The notes: a model not told the origin generated them from the letters alone. DNA of 64,000 nt from Erodium maritimum (GCA_963921825.1 OY997589.1:17319735-17383734), one strand, 5' to 3'; positions 1 to 12,222 are shown, counted from the stretch's first letter. A program made the numbers and translations.

Positions 1-445
1 AATTTCTGCAAAACTGAAGTGTATGTACCATCACGATTCGACTATAGGGGCCACTGTAGTCGAACGTGACGGGGGGATGTCAAGTGGTTACAACGTAATT
101 CGGGGACGCCTGAACCGGGTTGTAACGACATGATGTCGACATGAATGTTATGTTAGAAGGAGGAAGTGTTAAGAACTTGAAACTAAGTTGATGTTTGTAC
201 ATTGTGGAATTGCGGTGTGATACGAACTGTGGACTGTGAGACTTGTGCGTGAAATTGCTGATTGGTGTGTTTGACTTTTGTGACGCATTAGTGTGCGGGC
301 TTCTCTGGTTGTGTGAAACCTGTATGACTACACTATACGAAGTATATATTAGTTCGAGTGCGACTTTTATGAAACGTGTGTGAACGCTAGTTATTTAAGC
401 GCGTCGCTTTATGCGAAGTTAAGAAACTGAACATGTGCGTTATCC
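1..445 (+). other. Gypsy element 1 untranslated leader
   Basis: Non-coding sequence before gag. Bases 4-39 match 63607-63647, which lies about 500 bases behind the primer site of another gypsy copy. Bases 380-470 match 13850-13930 in front of the second gag copy. This places the stretch in the region between primer site and gag start. No LTR or primer site of this copy lies within the window. Confidence 0.6.
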
Positions 446-1746
446 GTGCAGCGGATATACGACATGACGCCTACCTACGTACCACGAGGCACCAGGAGCC
501 GTCCAGCTGGAGGCCGAGGGCAGCCACCTGCCATTGAGTCGGCAGGGGCAACAAGTGCCAAGGTGCACCCGCTGAGGAGCACGAGAGAGTTGATGCTAGA
601 CCATTGGGTCTTCTGCCCAGGGTTCCGCCGGTCACCGAGCCGAGCCAGGCGACAGTCCTGGAGGAGTTGTTCCGTACCGTTCAGGGCTTATCGGCGGTTA
701 TCGCCCAGAAGGAGGCTACGGCCCCGGCACCAGAGGTTGTGCCTGCTGCCACTACAGCCGCCACTTTGAGGCCTAGCTAGTTTGGTAGATACATACCCGG
801 GGCGCTGAGAGATTTTCCCAGGCTGGGCACACATGTCTTCATCGGGGAACCAAACCCCGAGGCAGCCGAGAGATGGCTGGAGCGGATTACCCGCAACTTG
901 GATACGTCGGGGATCGTAGATGATCGCCTGAGAGTATCCTTTGCAGCGTTCCAGCTGGAGGGCGATGCATACCATTGGTGGCAGCGCGAGGAGGCTCGAG
1001 TCGGGGATGACTTTCAGCCGTTTGGACAACGGTTCTTGGAGCAGTACTTCCCACAGTCAGCACAGGAGGACAGGCACCAGCAGTTCCTAGAACTGCGTTA
1101 GGAGGGGATGACGGTGTCTGAGTACGAGGCGAGGTTCACCTGCTTGTCTCTCTTTGCCCTGGAGATGGTGTTGACCAAGGCTCACCGCTGCAGACGGTTT
1201 GAGGGAGGGCTTCGCCCCGCGATTGTGGATCGGGTCACCGCACTAAGGACCCAGGTGTACTCGGATCTAGTGGATCATGCACTGGCAGTGGAGCGACACT
1301 TCCAAGAGACAGCTAGAGCCCGGGAGAGCAGTTCGAGACCGAGCGGCTTCTTAAGGCCATCTGAGTCCCGTGATCCGAGGAGACAGAGGACCTTGGGATC
1401 CTTCCGGCCCCAGACACAGCCGAGCGTGACGCGACAGGTCGTATCAGTGGCATCCGTGGGACCTGCCTCGTCAGTGCGGGCGTGTTTCCAGTGCGGGCAG
1501 TCGGGCCACATTGCTCAGGACTGTCCGAGGAGCAATGGGCCAACAGATCGTCTAGCGGGCAGACATGAGGGGAGGTCGAGTGTCGGGCTGCCATTGTGCC
1601 ACCAGTGCGGACAACCATTACAATTCTCTGCTAGGTGCCCCGATCGGTTTGGAGAGATGTCGGCCCCGCGACCGCAACAGTCGCAGACTGGGCAGTCGCC
1701 TCAGTTCCATCAGCGTCAGGCTCAGACGCCGAGAGCTCCACGATAG
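446..1746 (+). pseudogene. Gypsy gag (capsid/nucleocapsid) remnant
   Basis: Structural polyprotein of a Ty3/gypsy retrotransposon, which packages element RNA in virus-like particles. The capsid part is readable around 840-1100, with the usual gag signature AYHWWQ and a downstream run ending in FLELR, where a TAG at 1099-1101 interrupts it. The frame resumes immediately with MTVSEYEARF and runs to a stop at 1744-1746. Near 1486-1530 is a CCHC zinc knuckle, CFQCGQSGHIAQDC (C-x2-C-x4-H-x4-C); a second degenerate knuckle starts CHQCGQ near 1600. The first part (446-770) is in another frame and ends early, so at least one frameshift and one or more stops separate the pieces. The copy is not functional. 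The same gag family recurs at 13926. Confidence 0.85.
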
Positions 1747-1788
1747 GTAGCGAGCGCGCCAGCGCCGAGGCAGAGAGCTGCACAACAG

Positions 1789-2218
1789 GTGGCCCTTCCA
1801 CCACCCCCGAGAAGCAGACCTCAGGCACCACATGGCCGGTTGTACGCGGTCGCCGACTCTCGAGCTGAGGGACGTCACTTCGGTCATGAGACCACACATG
1901 GTACGTGCTTCCTTTACAATTCCTGGGCGTCTTTCTTACTTGATATTGGGGCATCACATTCCTTCATCTCTTCTACTTTCGCTGATATGTTGGGGTTAAG
2001 GGTAGAGCCGTTGAGTCGACCCTTATGTCTTGACACCCCGGTTACGGGGGATGTGGTCCTGAGTAGCGTATGTCGTACATGTGAGATTAGAGTGGTTGAT
2101 TTCCCTTTTCCTGGTGATTTGCTTGTGTTGAACATGACGTGATTCGATATGATCTTGGGAATGGACTGGCTGGCGAGGTACCGAGCGTCGATCGACTGTA
2201 ATCGGTTGTAGTGATAGC
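1789..2218 (+). pseudogene. Gypsy retropepsin (aspartic protease) remnant
   Basis: Aspartic protease domain that would process the gag-pol polyprotein. The active-site region reads LLDIGASHSFIS, where the family has D-[ST]-G-A-S; here the Ser/Thr is Ile, which should disable catalysis. The downstream conserved stretch MILGMDWLARYRASIDC follows at about 2149-2205 after an in-frame stop. The sequence then meets LARD sequence at about 2219, which explains the abrupt end. It follows gag directly, as expected for this lineage. Confidence 0.8.
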
Positions 2219-3743
2219 AATCGATTGTTGCGATGTCGATTTATTTTAGAGCCAACGAGTTGTCTCGACTCTAGTCCTAACTTCTTTCGAACGATTCGGA
2301 CCCTAATGAAATCTAACCACCGAGTTCTTTCGAATCACGATGTAGGAAGACCTAAAGCGTTTAGTTCTATGACAACTTCTAACTTTCGACCAAACAAGTC
2401 TATAGCTATTGCAATTGTATTAACCCCGCTAGTTCTAGCTAGGGTTTAAATCCAATTTACGATCGATTTTAGACCAATTAGAATTCTCCTTTTTCAAGCG
2501 TTAAATTCTAATTCAAAGCAATTATCAAGCCTACACGGGAGATAAAGCATTAAGCACAAATCGATCATAAACACTAAAACAACTCAACAATCACCACAAT
2601 CGAAGCATCCAATTTATAGAAATCACTACTCTAATCCCCCATAACCCTAGAAATTGGGGGTTTAGGTGTTCATGGTGAGAAAATACAAAGATGAAAAGAA
2701 GCAAACAATTGAACTCATAATCAAGATGAAAGTTGAGATATAATCACCGAATTAGTCGTCTAATGTTGCTCTTCCTCTTCTTCGATCTCTCTCCTTGATG
2801 ATCTTGAAAATCCACCAAAAGAAATCCACTTGTGTAGCTAACAATGAAGCTTCTCTCCAAACATCAACACCCAAATAAATCTCAAATGATGCTCTACTCA
2901 CAAAATATAGATCCTCAACAAACAAATTCAAAATAATAAACTCTCTCTTTAATTCAAAAGAAAAGAAAAGAAAATATACAAAAAATGGTGCTTCTCCGTT
3001 CTGTGTTTCGTGCTCTATGTTCTCTGTGTGCTAAAAAAATTCAAATGAAGAAGATGTCGTTCCCCTTTTGGTTGCGGTGCAGCAAAGTAGAGAATAGGGT
3101 TGAGCTCCTGCCCTATACACGTGTCGACAGAGGAGTGGAGGAGCTGAGAGGACAGTTGTCGCGCACAGGAGGAAGGGTGGCTGGCGTGGGCCAGGCTTGG
3201 ACACGTGTCGCGCGGGCAGAGGTGGAGCGGCTAGAGGATGAGTGGCGTCTGGACCCGTCAGGTGTCGCTATGAGAGAACGCCACGCGGACGTAGGGAGCC
3301 GGCTCGACACGTGTTGGCCTGAGGGGACCTGCGGCTGGTGGCGGCGGCGCCAGGTGGCAGAGGAAGGACGAATGGCGGCTGGCTGGCATCGCCACGTGTC
3401 AGATTCTGATGGGACTCCTTCTTTTTGTCCTTTTTCGCTATTTTGCTCGTTCCGGCTTCGTTAGAACTCCGATTGGTCTCGTTCTTGCTCCATAATTTTT
3501 ATCTTTTTAATACCTCCAAAACAAGACCAGTCATGAATATATTTCAGAGCGAACAAAATCGACCCTTTGACGGTCCACAAGCACGAAAACACTCAAAATC
3601 CATCGGTTTTCATCAAACACCGAACACACCGAGAAAAACAATTATTTATACTAAATCTAAATATATGATAGAAAATCGGGACCAAAAGCCTATATAACTC
3701 GATATAAAGTGGCCCTTTTATGTGTTAAAATGCACCCGCATCA
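2219..3743 (-). repeat. LARD-1 3' LTR (truncated)
   Basis: Its own-strand start TGATGCGGGTGC lies at 3743. It aligns by eye with the LTR at 26061-27824, including the region containing repeated G-box-like motifs (here 3119-3400). The segment 2225-3000 is nearly identical to 7040-7810 in the partner LTR of the same element. The 3' end is missing at the junction with the gypsy protease. Confidence 0.8.
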
Positions 3744-3760
3744 ACACCCCACACTTAGAC

Positions 3761-3779
3761 TTTTCTCGCCACGAGAAAA
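3761..3779 (-). promoter_or_regulatory. Hairpin next to LARD-1 3' LTR / polypurine region
   Basis: Perfect inverted repeat, arms TTTTCTCG and CGAGAAAA with a 3-base loop, 18 bases outside the 3' LTR start. The same arms occur at 26025-26043 in the second copy with a different loop. The position is where a plus-strand primer (polypurine tract) is expected; a purine-rich GTGGGGTGT lies between hairpin and LTR. Confidence 0.45.
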
Positions 3780-5524
3780 CTAAACATAAATAAATATATA
3801 CTAACTAAGATAAATGCCAAGATAAACCCCGCGATACTATCTCCGTAGGCGGAGCTTGGCAACTCCGGGTTATTGAAAGCAGTAAATATGCATATGCTGA
3901 CTCGACTAGAAAAAAAAAACCGTGCAAATGCACAAGCAAATTAAAGACCAAAAATTTAAGACTCAAAGAAGGTGTGTACTTACACTTGGATTTTATCGAC
4001 AATTTGACCTAGAGCATGCATAAGGAATAAGATCTCGCATCATTCTTCTCTACTTTTCACCAACCAATTTCTACATGTTGTAGATTAAGAGTGTATGTGT
4101 AGTGGATTACAAGATGAAGTGCAATAACCAAAAAGATTTCAAGCATAACTATTGTCATTTAGCCTTTTGCTCTCTCGATTCTACATAACATAGTACTAAT
4201 CAAGAGAATAACGTAATCTCATTCACAAATCTTATGAGTGGGCGTTGTCATGCAATTACGTTGCCTTGGGACTACGAGAATGGTAAACCTATCTAGTTCC
4301 TTTACGAGTCAAGTGGTAGATCAAAGTTTTGCTTGGTTTTTTCGATTACCTGTCGAAACTTTGGATCATTAAGATAGGCTGGGGGGGTTCACCTTTTATT
4401 ACGCTATGATTAACTCGGGACATGAGGGTCTCACTCTGCATAGCGATCCGCCGCAGCCCCTCAAGCCTTTGTTAATACACAGATTTTATTGGATCCCCTT
4501 TCCCCGGGACCTATACTTAATTCCCCGTGCATAGTGTGTCTGATTTTGAAAAATTGGTACCACAAACGCACAATGGGACTAACCACTTGAACTCGACTAG
4601 ATCTCTAATCTACCGCAACGCATAGTTCGATCCCAAGACAACAAGCATGTGGGCTCAACCTCATCTACATGCAACAAGTGAAATAAGACTAGTATCCCTT
4701 AACTAGGGCCACTATATGCAGAAATCAAGATACAATCAGGCCGGTGACAATAAAAAGAATTGAAACCTAACCACACCTAACATTTGGTGTGACCGCCTTT
4801 TCGTGTCTAAGGTATCTAGCATCACAAAATCATCATGAACCCAATAAGCAATATAGCACAAACATAAAATACAGCTTATTAATACTACCAACAGTAAATC
4901 ATCCAAACATTCCTCAAAAATCCTCAATGATGAAAATCTACTCCCGACTTGCTCAAGTTGTCCTAAATTGCACATCCAAGGTTTACACACAAAATAAAGA
5001 CCCAAAAAAAATTACACCAAAAATGCATGAAGCACAGCATAGAATGCAAACATATAAATGCAAAGCATCTCACCCCACACTTTAAACCTAAGCATTGTCC
5101 CCAGTGTGACTCTAAACATATATTTACACATATTTACACATGCACCCGATAGATGATAACAATAAACACCCCACACTCAGAATCAGGCAACAAACAAGTC
5201 AGGAAATCATATATGCATGGTCTATCAGCACAACAATTCGGGTGCTCAGCACCCACCAGATAGCATATAAGAAATACAATAGCGGTAAGCACTTGAAAAT
5301 AGGAAGGGAAGAGATACTGCCCCTCGAAGAACCGCTACTCGATTTGTAAGCCGTCGTGGGAGTCCAAATGTGCATGGATGGATGGAAAGCTTGTCTCCCG
5401 AGTGAACTTCCATGAAGCTCGGCGCCATGGCATGTGACTAAAACGCTCATACTCTCCATCCATTGTTGGGGTGCCTCCCAACTAGCGCATTTGTTTAACG
5501 TCGTTAGCTCGACGGGTAGGAGAC

Positions 5525-6661
5525 TCAATCAGGAGGCCTCCCAAGAACCTCATACTTCCATTGCGTCCTCCTCTTCAAATATGGATGTGTATGCGGGAGA
5601 AGGAATACAATGTAGCAAATGAACCTCTTCCTTGAGTTCTGCACAAACTCCAAACTCAAGGCCAACATCATCAAGCTTGCCTTAATAGAATAATCATGAT
5701 CTAACTCATCTTGGCATAGCTTGGGAGGGATAAGAATCCCATGAATCGGAAAATACATATGCCCGAAAGGGTCAATAGCATCCACCGAAATAGAATAATA
5801 GCTCACAAACGGGGAATGAGAACTAGCAAATGAATCAAAAACTTTATGCTCAACATTAAATTTATAAATCAACGGTATAGGTTGAACATAAAGAATTGAT
5901 TTGCTAGAATCTAAAAATGAATCTCCCACACTAAATGGAATTTCGACATCATGCTCAATGTCTAACAACATAAAATCAATAGGAGATTCAAACATAACCC
6001 CTCTCTTGAGAGCATCTTCCATAGTACCCCTTGGATATCTAATAGATCTGTCAGCCAACTCTATGGATACTATGAGAAGATTTGGCTCAACAAGAGTTTG
6101 TGAACTATATTCTACAACTATACACTCAGTATTTACATCTACAGAATCCAATGCATCAACACTACATAGAGAATCAATTGTCATAATAGAAGTGGGATAA
6201 GAACTTGATACCTCACATTCCGCACTTACCTCTAAACTCATGGTTGAATCACAAGTTTCTTCTTCTGTTGTGTCACATAAGTGCTCAGAATGATCATCCT
6301 CAATGTGGACTGCTTGATCATCAAAGTTTGTCACATTAATCAATTGCATGAGATCATCCATTTGACCTTGAAGCTCTTGGACCATGGACGCTTGTTCCTC
6401 TTGTTTCCTCATCATCTCGTCCATCTTGTCCATCTCATCATGTCGCTTTTCCTCCTCCTCAAATCGGTTTGGGAAAGCTAGACAAAAATCCTCTTCACTA
6501 GACAATTCAAAAGTGGAAGCGTCCCCCCAATTTTTACTATAGGCCCTTGAATGCAAAATAACCTCACAATTGTAAAAATAATGATCATTAGCTCCACATA
6601 TATCACAATTCCCATTATTAGGGAACCAATTCTCCATAAAAGCTACGATGAAAAGAATCAA
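5525..6661 (-). CDS. LARD-1 conserved ORF: zinc knuckle, coiled coil and retropepsin C-terminal half
   Basis: Uninterrupted 378-codon ORF in the internal region, just downstream of the primer site. The likely working start is the second Met (MENWFPNN, at 6637). Residues 19-32 form a CCHC zinc knuckle, CDICGANDHYFYNC (C-x2-C-x4-H-x4-C). Residues 66-105 are Glu/Lys/Met-rich and should form a coiled coil. Around residues 200-260 the text ELADRSIRYPRGTMEDAL and SPIDFMLLDIEHDVEIPF follows the C-terminal half of the Athila/Tat retropepsin, but the preceding catalytic D-x-G-A-S segment is absent. It is therefore probably a gag-PR relic that kept an RNA-binding knuckle, not a protease. The copy at 23167 is also open and about 87% identical by eye. 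Function is unknown. Confidence 0.7.
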   Translation of the reverse strand: MILFIVAFMENWFPNNGNCDICGANDHYFYNCEVILHSRAYSKNWGDASTFELSSEEDFCLAFPNRFEEEEKRHDEMDKMDEMMRKQEEQASMVQELQGQMDDLMQLINVTNFDDQAVHIEDDHSEHLCDTTEEETCDSTMSLEVSAECEVSSSYPTSIMTIDSLCSVDALDSVDVNTECIVVEYSSQTLVEPNLLIVSIELADRSIRYPRGTMEDALKRGVMFESPIDFMLLDIEHDVEIPFSVGDSFLDSSKSILYVQPIPLIYKFNVEHKVFDSFASSHSPFVSYYSISVDAIDPFGHMYFPIHGILIPPKLCQDELDHDYSIKASLMMLALSLEFVQNSRKRFICYIVFLLPHTHPYLKRRTQWKYEVLGRPPD

Positions 6662-6727
6662 CTAGAAAATATATATAAGAATGAAACAGACGTAGCACAA
6701 ACTAAATAGCAAGGGTCGCCTAATTGC

Positions 6728-6745
6728 TCCCCGGCAACGGTGCCA
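6728..6745 (-). other. LARD-1 primer-binding site
   Basis: On the minus strand this reads TGGCACCGTTGCCGGGGA, 15 bases inside the 5' LTR end. The other copy has TGGCGCC at the start, so this one carries one substitution. The sequence is of the type used by Athila/Tat elements (tRNA-Asp class, from memory). It supports the Athila/Tat affinity of the internal ORF. Confidence 0.6.
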
Positions 6746-6760
6746 TAAAACTTGACGCCC

Positions 6761-8118
6761 TGCGGGTTTAAACGCAAACTTGAGCACGGCAAGTGCACCG
6801 GCCGTCAAGTAGTAATCGGATTTGAAGTCCGGAATATCGAGCCCAAAGGAGCAATAGACAATCACTCACTATTTAAAGCTTGTAGCTAAGCTATTTCTAT
6901 AAAAATCGAGTTTTTATGTTTTGAAAATAAACCTATAACGAATAAAAAAAACAGAATTTAACAGAGAGTTTTCTTATCTTAAATCAAGTGAAGAGAGATC
7001 AAGGGCATGGGTTCATCGAGTTCATTCCATAAAATTGAACACGTTCGATTGTAGCGATGTCGATTTATTTTAGAGCCAACGAGTTGTCTCGACTCTAGTC
7101 CTAACTTCTTTCGAACGATTCGGACCCTAATGAAATCTAACCACCGAGTTCTTTCGAATCACGATGTAGGAAGACCCAAAGCGTTTAGTTCTATGACAAC
7201 TTCTAACTTTCGACCAAACAAGTCTATAGCAATTGCAATTGTATTAACCCCGCTAGTTCTAGCTAGGGTTTAAATCCAATTTACGATCGATTTTAGACCA
7301 ATTAGAATTCTCCTTTTTCAAGCGTTAAATTCTAATTCAAAGCAATCATCAAGCCTACACGGGAGATAAAGCATTAAGCACAAATCGATCATAAACACTA
7401 AAACAACTCAACAATCACCACAATCGAAGCATCCAATTTATAGAAATCACTACTCTAATCCCCCATAACCCTAGAAATTGGGGGTTTAGGTGTTCATGGT
7501 GAGAAAATGCAAATATGAAAAGAAGCAAACAATTGAACTCATAATCAAGATGAAAGTTGAGATATAATCACCGAATTATTCGTCTAATGTTGCTCTTCCT
7601 CTTCTTCGATCTCTCTCCTTGATGCTCTTGAAAATCCACCAAAAGAAATCCACTTGTGTAGCTAACAATGAAGCTTCTCTCCAAAAATCAACACCCAAAT
7701 AAATCTCAAATGATGCTCTACTCACAAAATATAGATCCTCAACAAACAAATTCAAAATAATAAACTCTCTCTTTAATTCAAAAGAAAAGAAAATAAACTA
7801 TACAAAAAATGGTGCTTCTCCGTTCTGTGTTTCGTGCTCTCTGTTCTCTGTGTGCTAAAAAAATTCAAATGAAGAAGATGTCGTTCCCCTTTTGGTTGCG
7901 ACGCAGCAAAGTAGAGAATAGGGTTGAGCTCCTGCACTATACACGTTTCGGCAGAGGAGTGGAGGAGCTGAAAGGACAGCTGTCGCGCACAGGAGGAAGG
8001 GAGGCTGGAGTGGGCCAGGCTTGGACACGTGTCGCGCGGGCAGAGGTGGAGTGGCTGGGATGAGTGGCGGCTGGACCCGCCAGGTGTCGCCATGAGAGAA
8101 CGCCACATGAGTGGCGGC
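6761..8118 (-). repeat. LARD-1 5' LTR (truncated at its start)
   Basis: The own-strand end AAACCCGCA lies at 6761. It aligns with 2219-3320 and with the solo LTR at 8774-10685. It stops within about 8105-8128, where gypsy RT coding sequence resumes. Confidence 0.75.
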
Positions 8119-8127
8119 TCCTCGAGT

Positions 8128-8773
8128 TGTCGGGATTACCGCCTGTGGGCGAGGTGAAGTTCAGGATTGACCTGATACCGGGGACGGCACCGATATCGAT
8201 GGCTCCGTACCGGTTTGCACCAGCCGAGTTGGTCGAGCTGAAGCGACAACTCGAGGAGCTTCGAGAGAATGGATTTATCCGTCCGAGCACTTCGTCGTGG
8301 GGAGCGCCCGCACTCTTTGTGAAGAAGAAGGGTGGAGCGCTGAGGATGTGTATCGACTACCGGAAGTTGAACCGTGTCACGGTGAAGAACCTTTACCCGA
8401 TGCCGAGGATCGATGGCCTGTTCGATCAACTGAGAGGACCGAAGTGCTTCTCGAAGATTGATCTACGATCCGGGTATTATCAGTTGAGGGTTTAGGAGGA
8501 GGATGTGGCGAAGACCGCATTTCGGACTAGGTATGGGCACTACGAGTTCCTGGTGATGCCGTTCGGGCTGACGAATGCGCCTGCAGCGTTCATGGACCTG
8601 ATGAACGGTATGTTCCGACCCTACTTGGACCAGTTTGTCGTGGTATTCGTAGACGATATTCTGATTTATTATCCGAGTGAGGAGGCGCACGTGGAGCATC
8701 TCAGGACAATTTTGACGTTGTTGCGCACTCATCAGTTGTACGACAACCTGGAGAAGTGCGAGTTTTGGCTCGC
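8128..8773 (+). pseudogene. Gypsy reverse transcriptase, first part
   Basis: RNA-dependent DNA polymerase domain of gypsy element 1. Readable motifs in order are [84 protein letters not shown] and the catalytic FVDDILIY box (the F-V-D-D form of Y-x-D-D). A TAG at 8493-8495 follows QLRV, so the copy is broken. At 8769-8773 (CTCGC) the frame is cut by a solo LTR and resumes after it at 10686 with AEVKFLGHVVS, the normal continuation. Confidence 0.9.
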
Positions 8774-10685
8774 GGGTTTAAATCGCAAACTTGAGCACGG
8801 CAAGTGCACCGGCCGTCAAGTAGTAACGGATTTGAAGTTCGGAATATCGAGCCCAAAGGAGCAATAAACAAACACTTACTATTTAAAGCTTGGAGCTAAG
8901 CTATTTCTATAAAAAGTTGGTTTTTATGCTTCTAAAATAAACTAACAAGTAATGCAAATCAAGTAGAGCACTCGTAGCACGAAACCGAGAATTCTTAACT
9001 TCTTGAATCAAATGATGAAATTTCTAGGATATCGGGTTCATAGAGTTCATTCCATAAAGTCAAAAATACTCGATTGTTGTGATGAAGACTTGATTTAGAG
9101 GCAACGAGTCATCTCAACTCTAGTCCTAACTTCTTTCGAACGATTCGGACCCTAATGGAATCTAACCACCGAGTTCTTTCGAACCTCGATGTAGGAAGAC
9201 CCAAAGCGTTTAGCTCTATGACAACTTCTAACTTTCGACCAACCAAGCCTATAGCTATTGCAATTGTATTAACCCGCTAGTTCTAGCTAGAGTTTAAATC
9301 CAATTTATGATCGACTTTAGACTAATTAGAATTCTCCTCTTTCAAGCGTTAAATTCTAATTCAAATCAATTATCAAGCCTACCTGGGAGATAAAGCGTTA
9401 AGCACAAATCGATCATAAACACTAAAACAATTCAACGATCACAACAATTTAAAGCATTTAAAACATGGAAATCCCTACTCTAATCATCCAAAACCCTAGA
9501 AATTTGGGGGTTTAGTTGTTCATGATAATCAATGACATAGGTTTGAACCAACAAGTAAATGATTTCATAATGAGAATTAGAGAGAAGGTTTAGATACAAT
9601 CACCACAATTAATTGACAAAATGGTTGCTCTTCCCCTTCCTCCAAACCCTAGCTTTGATCTTCTTGTGTTGACAACAAATCCAAGTGTAGAAGCACCAAG
9701 AGACTCTCCTAAAGATGAATTTTCTCCAAGAACAATGACACCCTTGGCTCAAATCCCTCTCAAATCAATGAAGCTTCCTCTTGTGTTCCCCAAAATCTCT
9801 CCAAATAAAATCAGAAAATAAATAACTCTTTCTATAAAATCTCCTCTCAAATTAACTCTATAGGATGTATGTATCTTTGTTTGTGTGTAGAGAGAAAAAG
9901 AAAAAAAATAAAAATAAATGCTCAAGAATTGATCTCCTATTGCTCTGGTTCGGCGTTCCCCTTCCTCGCCTCTCTGTCTCAAAAAATTGAATAGCAGATG
10001 ATGATCTGGTGAGATGCGGCTGAGCAACCAAAGGGAGAGTGCTGCCCTAGACACGTGTTGGCAGAGGAGAGGAGAGCTGGAAGGGGACAGGTGTCGCGAG
10101 ATGGGGAGGTGGCGGCTGGAGTGTGCCGGCTAGGACAGGGGGCGGCAGCTGGGGCGGACAGGTGGCGGGGAAATGGGTGTTTGGCGGCTGGCGGCGGACA
10201 CGTGGCGGACGCAGGAGAGAAGGCGGTGCCACGTGGGTCAGGCAGGGACAGGTGTCGCGCAGGGGTGGAGTGGCGGCGCCAGTGCGCCACGTGGCGCGTC
10301 CTGGGAGCTCTGGCGGCTGGGCTGGTCGGCGCCATGTGTCAGTCTCTGATGGCCTGCTGCATTTTTGTTCCTTTTCCGCTATTTCGCTCGCTCCGGCTTC
10401 GTTTGGGCTCCGATCGATCTCGTTCTTGCGCCAAAAAATTCCTTTTTCCAAGACCTACAAAACAAGACCATTCATGAGTATATTTCGAAGCGACCAAAAT
10501 CAACCCTCTTAACGGTCCACAAGCACAAAACACCCAAAATACGCCGGAAATCCATCAAAACACCGAACATATCGATAAAATCAATTATTCATGCTAAATC
10601 TAAATATATGATAGAAAACCGGGACCAAAAACCTGTAAACTCGATATAAAGTGGCCCAATTATGTGTTAAAATGCACCCGCATCA
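8774..10685 (-). mobile_element. Solo LARD LTR inserted in gypsy RT
   Basis: Complete LTR of the LARD family on the minus strand, from TGATGCGGG at 10685 to TTTAAACCC at 8774. It is flanked by a 5-bp target duplication CTCGC (8769-8773 and 10686-10690), and the RT reading frame is restored exactly by removing one copy plus the LTR. No internal region is present, so this is a solo LTR left by LTR-LTR recombination. It carries the family's GC-rich region with G-box-like motifs (about 10050-10345). Short ORFs in it are not conserved between LTR copies. Confidence 0.85.
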
Positions 10686-11518
10686 CTCGCCGAGGTGAAG
10701 TTCCTCGGGCATGTTGTGTCCCGAGAGGGTATACTGGTCGATCCGGAGAAGATCGACGCGGTCTCGAAGTGGGCATGACTCACGAACGTCTTTGAGATCC
10801 GAAACTTCCCGGCTTGGCATGATACTATCGATGGTTTGTCCAGGACTTCTCATGCCTGGCCGCGCCGATGACTTCCCTGACATGCAAGGGAGCCGAGTTT
10901 GTGTGGACTGATGAGTGTGAGCACCTCTTTTACCGAGCTGAAGGCTCGTCTGACTACCGCTCCAATGTTGATAGTGCTGGAGCGCGGTGTCGGATATAAG
11001 GTGTATTCTGATGCGTCCATAAGGGACTGGGGTGTGTGTTGATGTAGTCCGGGAAGGTAGTTGCTTATGGCTCCAGACAGTTGAAGACACATGAGCGCAA
11101 CTACCCTACCCATGATCTAGAGTTGGCAGCAGTCGTCTTTGCGCTGAAGAGCTGGCGACACTACTTGTATGGAGAGAGATTCCGGGTGTTCTCGGATCAC
11201 AAGAGTCTCAAGTACATCTTCTCCCAGCGCGATTTGAACATGCGTCAGAGGCGGTGGATGGAGCTACTTGAGGAGTACGACTTCGAGCTACTCTACCATC
11301 CGGGCAAGGCGAACGTTGTCGCCGATGCTCTGAGTAGGAAGTCGACTCATTGCCTTGCCGGGATATCAGTCCGAGAGTGGGACATGATGGAGGAGTTGAG
11401 CACATTCGAGCTCGAGCTTTATGAGATCACCGATGGCGTGGCCATGTGTTCGCTGGTGGCTCAGCCCACACTAGTTGCTCGTGTGCTGGAGGCAAGGCCG
11501 AGGATGCTGAGACGGTAG
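10686..11518 (+). pseudogene. Gypsy RT end and RNase H
   Basis: Starts with the RT continuation AEVKFLGHVVSREG, then several stops and frame changes (10780-11045). The RNase H part is clear: VYSDAS near 11000, [45 protein letters not shown] and VADALSRK near 11320. This domain degrades the RNA strand of the RNA-DNA hybrid during replication. The frame stays open from 11081 to a TAG at 11516-11518. Confidence 0.85.
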
Positions 11519-12222
11519 AGATCTGGGAGAGGATTATCAACGGTGTTGACACCGAGGGTTGGGAGCAGGGTACTGATCTGGGTCTACGTTACCGAGGAGG
11601 GTTGTTTGTGCCGCGCGGTTGTAGAGATGATGTGTTGAGAGAATCTCATCACTCCCGTCTTGCTGTGCACCCGGGTGGCACCAAGATGTATCGGGATATC
11701 AGACGACAGTTCTGGTGGAGTGGGATGCGGAGAGCAGTTGCAGAGTTCGTTTCGAGATGCCTCCCCGGTCAGCAAGTGAAGGTCGAGCATCAGCGTCCCA
11801 CCAGTTTACTACAGCCATTGCCGATTGCACAGTGGAAGTGGGAGCACGTCACGATGAACTTCGTGTGTGGATTACCGAGGTCGCCGAGAGGGCACGACGC
11901 AATTTGGGTAGTGGTCGACCGACTGACCAAGTCGGCACACTTCTTAGCCATGAGGATGACTGATGCGGTTGACATTCAGAGTCGGTTGTACGTTTGGGAG
12001 ATCATACGTCTTCACGGGGTTCCGGTGTCGGTTGTGTCCGATAGAGATCCTTGATTCACCTCCCGGTTTTGGGAGAGCTTGTAGAGAGCGTTGGGGACCG
12101 AGGTCTTGCTTGGTACAACGTATCACCCACAGACCGACGGTCAATCAGAGCGCACGATTCAGATACTAGAGGATACGCTGTGAACATGTGTGTTGGACTT
12201 CCGAGGGTCATGAGAGGACCAC
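11446..12222 (+). pseudogene. Gypsy integrase
   Basis: DDE integrase of element 1. The N-terminal HHCC zinc domain is seen as HHSRLAVHPGGTKMY then FVSRCLPGQQVKVEHQ, where the second Cys of the usual C-x2-C is Gly. In the catalytic core the first acidic residue, normally in MDFV, is Asn (MNFVCGLP). The second lies in VVSDRDP at about 12037-12054, followed by TGA, and the QSER box lies near 12140. Coding similarity ends at about 12222 (LDFRGS...EDH), where LTR-like sequence begins, so the C-terminal domain is missing. Inactive. Confidence 0.85.

Larger units (their letters stand above)
2219..8118 (-). mobile_element. LARD-type retroelement copy 1, both LTRs end-truncated
   Basis: Minus-strand large retrotransposon derivative. 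The 3' LTR is 2219-3743, the internal region 3744-6760, and the 5' LTR 6761 to about 8118. LTR start (TGATGCGGGTGC on its own strand), primer site, internal ORF and LTR end (AAACCCGCA) all match the complete copy at 21235-27824. The 3' LTR lacks its last 300 or so bases and the 5' LTR lacks its first 500 or so, both at the junctions with gypsy element 1, so the outer ends were lost by deletion and no target duplication remains. No RT or integrase sequence is present, so movement would need proteins from another element. Confidence 0.8.

Noticed and set aside
2985-3464. 159-codon ORF in the LARD LTR
   Set aside because: The counterpart LTRs at 7809, 10055 and 21585 do not preserve the frame; the openness comes from GC-rich sequence.
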